A DNA stretch of 9,011 nt, taken from positions 1-9,011 of the forward strand of contig JASHYS010000020.1 of assembly GCA_030042915.1 (NCBI GenBank), in the 5' to 3' direction. The translations under genes and the position numbers were made by a program. This DNA is from Acidobacteriaceae bacterium. Its GTDB lineage: Bacteria; Acidobacteriota; Terriglobia; Terriglobales; Acidobacteriaceae. The notes beneath the pieces were generated by a model. It was given only the letters and a program-made list of their open reading frames with translations. It did not search any database and had not been told where the DNA came from. Positions 6,069 to 9,011 of this stretch are shown here, piece after piece; the stretch's first letter is position 1, and each line of letters opens with the position of its first letter.

Positions 6069-6478
6069 GTGTAAATCCCCTCATCGATCTGCCACAGCAT
6101 ATTCTCGACAATCCGCCCGCCTGGTTCGTTGACGAGCATCTGCATGGGGGGCCGGTTATTCAGTCGATCATCTGAAGAACGCAGCCAAAGCAGAGCTTTC
6201 TCTCGTGAACCGAACACCTGCTCTGCCAGCTCGACGATACGCGCGACCCGCACAACCCGCTCAGTCTCACCGCTGGAAAGCGCCTCTTTGCGAGATTTGC
6301 GATGTTTCAACGTCCGCGGGGAAATCACAACATCGGAAATCTCGGTAAAAGTAAGGCCGTGGCGCTTGAGACGATCGATCGTGGTCAGGGGAAGCCCCTT
6401 TTCTGTCACAGTGGCCAACTCAAGGTCGGACATGGGCTTGAGGCCGATGAAGGAGAAAACTTTCGGATGGGTGGCCAT
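6065..6478 (-). CDS. Xre/MbcA/ParS-type antitoxin (DUF2384 family)
   Basis: A 137-residue protein. Residues about 15-60 look like the Xre-type helix-turn-helix region found in RES-partner antitoxins (TTIDRLKRHGLTFTEIS, then ISPRTLKHRKS). Residues about 70-137 are the MbcA/ParS/Xre toxin-binding domain, with the telling run RVARIVELAEQVFG, ALLWLRSSDDRLNNRPP and the final glycine-containing segment that in this family reaches into the toxin active site. It neutralises the downstream RES toxin and, by family, represses its own operon. The ATG at 6478 is chosen over the in-frame ATG at 6496 because AGGAG lies 5 nt before it. A nested dyad (6491-6526) just upstream is the likely operator. It overlaps the toxin by 4 nt. 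Confidence 0.93.
   Translation of the reverse strand: MATHPKVFSFIGLKPMSDLELATVTEKGLPLTTIDRLKRHGLTFTEISDVVISPRTLKHRKSRKEALSSGETERVVRVARIVELAEQVFGSREKALLWLRSSDDRLNNRPPMQMLVNEPGGRIVENMLWQIDEGIYT
6077..6082 (-). promoter_or_regulatory. Ribosome binding site of the RES toxin
   Basis: GAGGGG on the minus strand, 8 nt before the TTG at 6068 and inside the antitoxin's last codons. It supports the unusual TTG start, for which no nearby ATG in frame offers an alternative. Confidence 0.55.
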
Positions 6479-6483
6479 AAGAA

Positions 6484-6488
6484 CTCCT
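6484..6488 (-). promoter_or_regulatory. Ribosome binding site of the antitoxin
   Basis: AGGAG on the minus strand with a 5-nt spacer to the ATG at 6478. It lies between the two candidate starts and so rules against the ATG at 6496. Confidence 0.75.
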
Positions 6489-6490
6489 AT

Positions 6491-6526
6491 GGACATTATG
6501 CCATAATATCAACAGGCATTGTGTCC
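6491..6526. promoter_or_regulatory. Putative autoregulatory operator of the toxin-antitoxin operon
   Basis: GGACATTATGCC (6491-6502) and GGCATTGTGTCC (6515-6526) are inverted arms matching at 10 of 12 positions, with a 12-bp spacer. Nested in it is a perfect 13-bp palindrome, ATTATG-C-CATAAT (6495-6507), whose minus strand also holds CATAAT, one base off a -10 box. The dyad starts 2 bp upstream of the AGGAG site, where repression by the DNA-binding antitoxin would act. A clear -35 box is not seen. Confidence 0.55.
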
Positions 6527-6933
6527 GGAGCGTCGGCCCAGCCATGAAGGGGGCTGGCGGCGCGGCGCCTAAGAATAGCCTTCGTTTGACGCCGCAAAGA
6601 GTCTCTTTTCTCCTGCCGGGCCCACTCAATCAAGCTTTCCGAAAAACAAGTCCAGAGATAGGGCCACATATATATAGACGACCCCTGCCCCTCAGACCCC
6701 ACCCCAGCCCAGGGTCACCCCAGCTAGAGTCCCGGAAACTCACGGCAGTCGCAACAAGACGGAAGCTTCCCTCCCAGGCAAGACGGTGTGTCGGTATGAT
6801 ACTGCTCACGGGCAATTTGGTCCTGCCGGTTGTTGCGGTTGCCATAGGCCGGACGCGAGCGAGGGCCTGGCTAGGAGCGTGCATTTTGGAACATTCCTTG
6901 ATAAGAGTGGCAGTATGTTCGCTGGCGAGGCTC
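6527..6933. other. Intergenic stretch with no convincing gene
   Basis: Together with the operator this makes a 455-bp gap between the antitoxin start and the peptidase start. Reading frames here give low-complexity, Arg/Gly/Pro-rich translations without recognisable domains. The region holds an alternating ATATATATA tract (6668-6676), a G-quadruplex motif on the minus strand (6682-6721) and possible upstream starts of the peptidase (6796, 6898, 6907). The promoter of the peptidase must be here, but no good -35/-10 pair is visible. Confidence 0.5.
6682..6721 (-). other. G-quadruplex-forming motif
   Basis: The minus strand has six G-runs of 3-4 bases, read on the plus strand as C-runs at 6682-6685, 6688-6691, 6697-6700, 6702-6705, 6708-6710 and 6718-6721. 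Loops are 2, 5, 1, 2 and 7 nt, so the usual G3+N1-7 rule is met with runs to spare. It sits right beside the ATATATATA tract, between two divergent transcription units. Confidence 0.6.
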
Positions 6934-9011
6934 ATGACAATTGGGGCTGTGGCGGCGGGGGTGGGCGCAATCCCCGCACGCGCTCAGCAGTCGGGCTCAG
7001 AGCAGCCGGACAACTACACCTGGCTGGAAGACATCCACGGCGAGAAGCCAATGGCCTGGGTGAAGGCCGAAAATGCGCGCACCGCCTCTGTCATCGAGAA
7101 GGACGAACACTTCGCGCCCCTGCAGGCAGAAGCTTTGACGGCGCTCGAGTCTCCTGACCGGCTCCCGGACCCGGAGTTTCGCAACGGCATGGTTTACAAC
7201 ACGTGGCAAGATGCCACGCATGTGCGGGGAATCGTGCGGCGCACAACCCTCAAGGATTATCTGACGGCGAAGCCCGAGTGGGAAACGGTGCTGGACTACG
7301 ACGCGCTTTCCAAAGCTGACAATCAGAGCTGGGTGGGGCAAGGCTTTACCTGTCTGCAACCGGACGGGGAACTTTGCCTGGCGGAGCTGTCGGCGGGCGG
7401 CGAGGACGCTTCGATCCTGCGCGAGATCGATTTGAGGACGGGCAAGTTCGTCGAGGGCGGCTTTGTGTTGCCACGCGGCAAACAGAGTGTTGCGTGGGTC
7501 GACAAAGACACCCTCCTGGTTTCGCGCGATTGGGGAACGGGAACAATGAGCGAGGCCGGTTACCCCATCACCGTGCGGCAGTGGAAGCGCGGCCAACCGC
7601 TGCAGAGCGCCAAGGAGGTGTTTCGCGGAGATATTACAGACAACGGCTACGGCAATTTCCCCCGGGTGTTCGTAGATGGACAGGGCCACCGCGCTGTGAC
7701 CGTGCAGCGGAACCTGAGCACCTTTGCGCATGAGAACTATCTACTGTTGCCCAGCGGAGCCCATAAGCTGGGACTGCCACTGAGAGCTCGCCTGACTGGG
7801 CTCTTGAACGGTCAGTTGCTGGTAACGCTGGATGAGGACTGGACGCCCGAGGGGCAAACCACCAAGCTTTTTCAGGGATCGGTGGTTTCGCTTGATTTGG
7901 CAGCGATTGAAAAGGACCCGGTGCGGCTCAAGCCGGTCGTCGTGTTTGCACCTACCGCACAGGAGTTTGAAGAGTTTTATGGCACCACAAAGAACCATAT
8001 GATCCTCGCAACGCTCGATCATGTGCAGCAACGCGTCTATGTGTACACCATGGACCGGGAAGGGAATTGGGCGCGGAAAGCGCTTTCAATGCCCGCCAAT
8101 CTGACCATCCGCTCCGGGACCTTGAGCCACACCGACGACCGCTTTTTCTTAGGCGTAGAAGGCTTTTTAACGCCGCCTTCGCTTTGGCTAGGCGATGCGG
8201 AGGATGGATCGTTCGATCGAGTCAAGTCGCAGAAAGCGCAGTTTGACGCGAGCGGCGATGTGGTGGAGCAACTGGAGGCAACCTCAAAAGACGGAACCAG
8301 GATCCCGTATTTCGTCGTGCATCGCAAAGATATGCGGTATAACGGGTCGAATCCCACTCTATTAACAGCCTATGGGGGATTCCAGGTTCCGTTCACACCG
8401 TTTTACTCGCCGGTGAATGGCAAGCTGTGGCTGGAGCATGGGGCCGTATTTGTTTTAGCCAATATTCGGGGTGGCGGCGAGTTCGGTCCGGCGTGGCACG
8501 AAGCGGGGCTCAAGACCCACCGGCAGCGCATTTACGACGATTTCTACGCCGTGGCTCAAGACTTAGTGGCTCGCAAGATCACCTCATCGCGCCGGCTCGG
8601 AATTCAGGGCGCGTCCAATGGCGGACTGCTGATGGGGGTGGAATTCACACAGCACCCCGAGATGTGGAATGCGGTGGTCATTGAGGTGCCGCTGCTCGAC
8701 ATGCTGGGCTATGAGCATTTGTCGGCCGGAGCGTCGTGGGTGGGCGAATATGGCTCGGTCTCGGTGCCGGAGGAGCGGGCGTTCCTGGCGTCCATCTCCC
8801 CTTATAACCAGCTAAAGCCAGGTGTGCATTATCCGGAGCCGCTGATCTTAACGACAACCAACGACGATCGCGTTGGGCCGGTTCACGCGCGCAAGTTTGC
8901 CGCGCGTCTCGAGGAGTTTCATGAACCGTTTTTCTATGACGAGGTGATCGAGGGCGGACATTCAGAAGCAGCGGATAGAAAGCAGGAGGCGAGGACCGAT
9001 GCCGAGTCTTT
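6934..9011 (+). CDS. Exported prolyl oligopeptidase (S9A family), 3' end cut off
   Basis: 692 codons are present. An N-terminal signal peptide seems to end at ARA|QQ, placing the enzyme in the periplasm or outside. The mature N-terminus (DNYTWLEDIHGEKPMAWVKAEN) is the typical S9A opening, followed by a beta-propeller-like region and the alpha/beta-hydrolase domain with NIRGGGEFGPAWHEAG. The catalytic triad is complete: Ser561 in GASNGG, Asp644 in TNDDRVGP and His676 in EGGHS. Such enzymes cut short proline-containing peptides. Only a few dozen residues past the His are missing. The start is uncertain: ATG 6934 has GAGG 3 nt before it but gives a signal peptide with no basic residue near its start. 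TTG 6898 (GGAA 6 nt upstream) gives MIRVAVCSLARLM, a better signal peptide with two Arg; ATG 6796 is also in frame. Confidence 0.92.
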   Translation, partial: MTIGAVAAGVGAIPARAQQSGSEQPDNYTWLEDIHGEKPMAWVKAENARTASVIEKDEHFAPLQAEALTALESPDRLPDPEFRNGMVYNTWQDATHVRGIVRRTTLKDYLTAKPEWETVLDYDALSKADNQSWVGQGFTCLQPDGELCLAELSAGGEDASILREIDLRTGKFVEGGFVLPRGKQSVAWVDKDTLLVSRDWGTGTMSEAGYPITVRQWKRGQPLQSAKEVFRGDITDNGYGNFPRVFVDGQGHRAVTVQRNLSTFAHENYLLLPSGAHKLGLPLRARLTGLLNGQLLVTLDEDWTPEGQTTKLFQGSVVSLDLAAIEKDPVRLKPVVVFAPTAQEFEEFYGTTKNHMILATLDHVQQRVYVYTMDREGNWARKALSMPANLTIRSGTLSHTDDRFFLGVEGFLTPPSLWLGDAEDGSFDRVKSQKAQFDASGDVVEQLEATSKDGTRIPYFVVHRKDMRYNGSNPTLLTAYGGFQVPFTPFYSPVNGKLWLEHGAVFVLANIRGGGEFGPAWHEAGLKTHRQRIYDDFYAVAQDLVARKITSSRRLGIQGASNGGLLMGVEFTQHPEMWNAVVIEVPLLDMLGYEHLSAGASWVGEYGSVSVPEERAFLASISPYNQLKPGVHYPEPLILTTTNDDRVGPVHARKFAARLEEFHEPFFYDEVIEGGHSEAADRKQEARTDAES

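Noticed and set aside
6496..6702. A 68-codon minus-strand frame ending in TAATG against the alternative antitoxin start at 6496.
   Set aside because: It crosses the G-rich/AT-tract region, has no recognisable domain and no clear ribosome binding site, and the antitoxin's better start is 6478. The overlap is probably chance.
6997..7731. A long minus-strand open frame of about 244 codons opposite the prolyl oligopeptidase.
   Set aside because: It lies antisense to a frame with a full, recognisable S9A domain and catalytic triad; it is a codon-bias shadow in GC-rich DNA.

Overview
The window looks like chromosomal DNA of a moderately GC-rich Gram-negative soil-type bacterium. Acidobacteriota (Terriglobia) is my best guess, from the mix of an exported S9 prolyl oligopeptidase, a fucose-permease-type MFS carrier, a DUF4070-type B12 radical SAM enzyme and an Xre-RES toxin-antitoxin pair. 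This is an impression from gene content, not a database match. No rRNA, tRNA, CRISPR array, insertion sequence or integrase is visible.

Layout. (1) Positions 1-3157, minus strand: a likely operon reading MFS transporter -> asparagine-synthetase-like PP-loop enzyme -> radical SAM enzyme, which runs off the left edge. The last two genes overlap in a TAATG junction. The PP-loop enzyme keeps its ATP-binding half but lacks the glutaminase nucleophile. (2) Positions 3158-3308: a short divergent intergenic region with a strong hairpin just before the transporter's Shine-Dalgarno site. (3) Positions 3309-5514, plus strand: a small HExxH metallopeptidase-like protein, then a cobalamin-binding radical SAM enzyme of the family that includes hopanoid and bacteriochlorophyll methylases. 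(4) Positions 5583-6478, minus strand: an Xre/MbcA/ParS antitoxin followed by a RES-domain toxin. The two overlap by 4 nt and the toxin starts with TTG. A nested dyad sits just before the antitoxin's Shine-Dalgarno site. (5) Positions 6479-6933: a spacer with no convincing gene but a clear G-quadruplex motif on the minus strand. (6) From about 6934 to the right edge, plus strand: an exported prolyl oligopeptidase, missing only its last few dozen residues.

How the genes may work together. The left half has two radical SAM enzymes (one B12-dependent in type), an ATP-dependent adenylating/amide-forming enzyme without glutaminase, a membrane carrier and a small metalloprotein. That mix would fit an uncharacterised small-molecule or modification pathway, but the substrate cannot be read from the sequence. 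The toxin-antitoxin pair and the peptidase look like independent neighbours.
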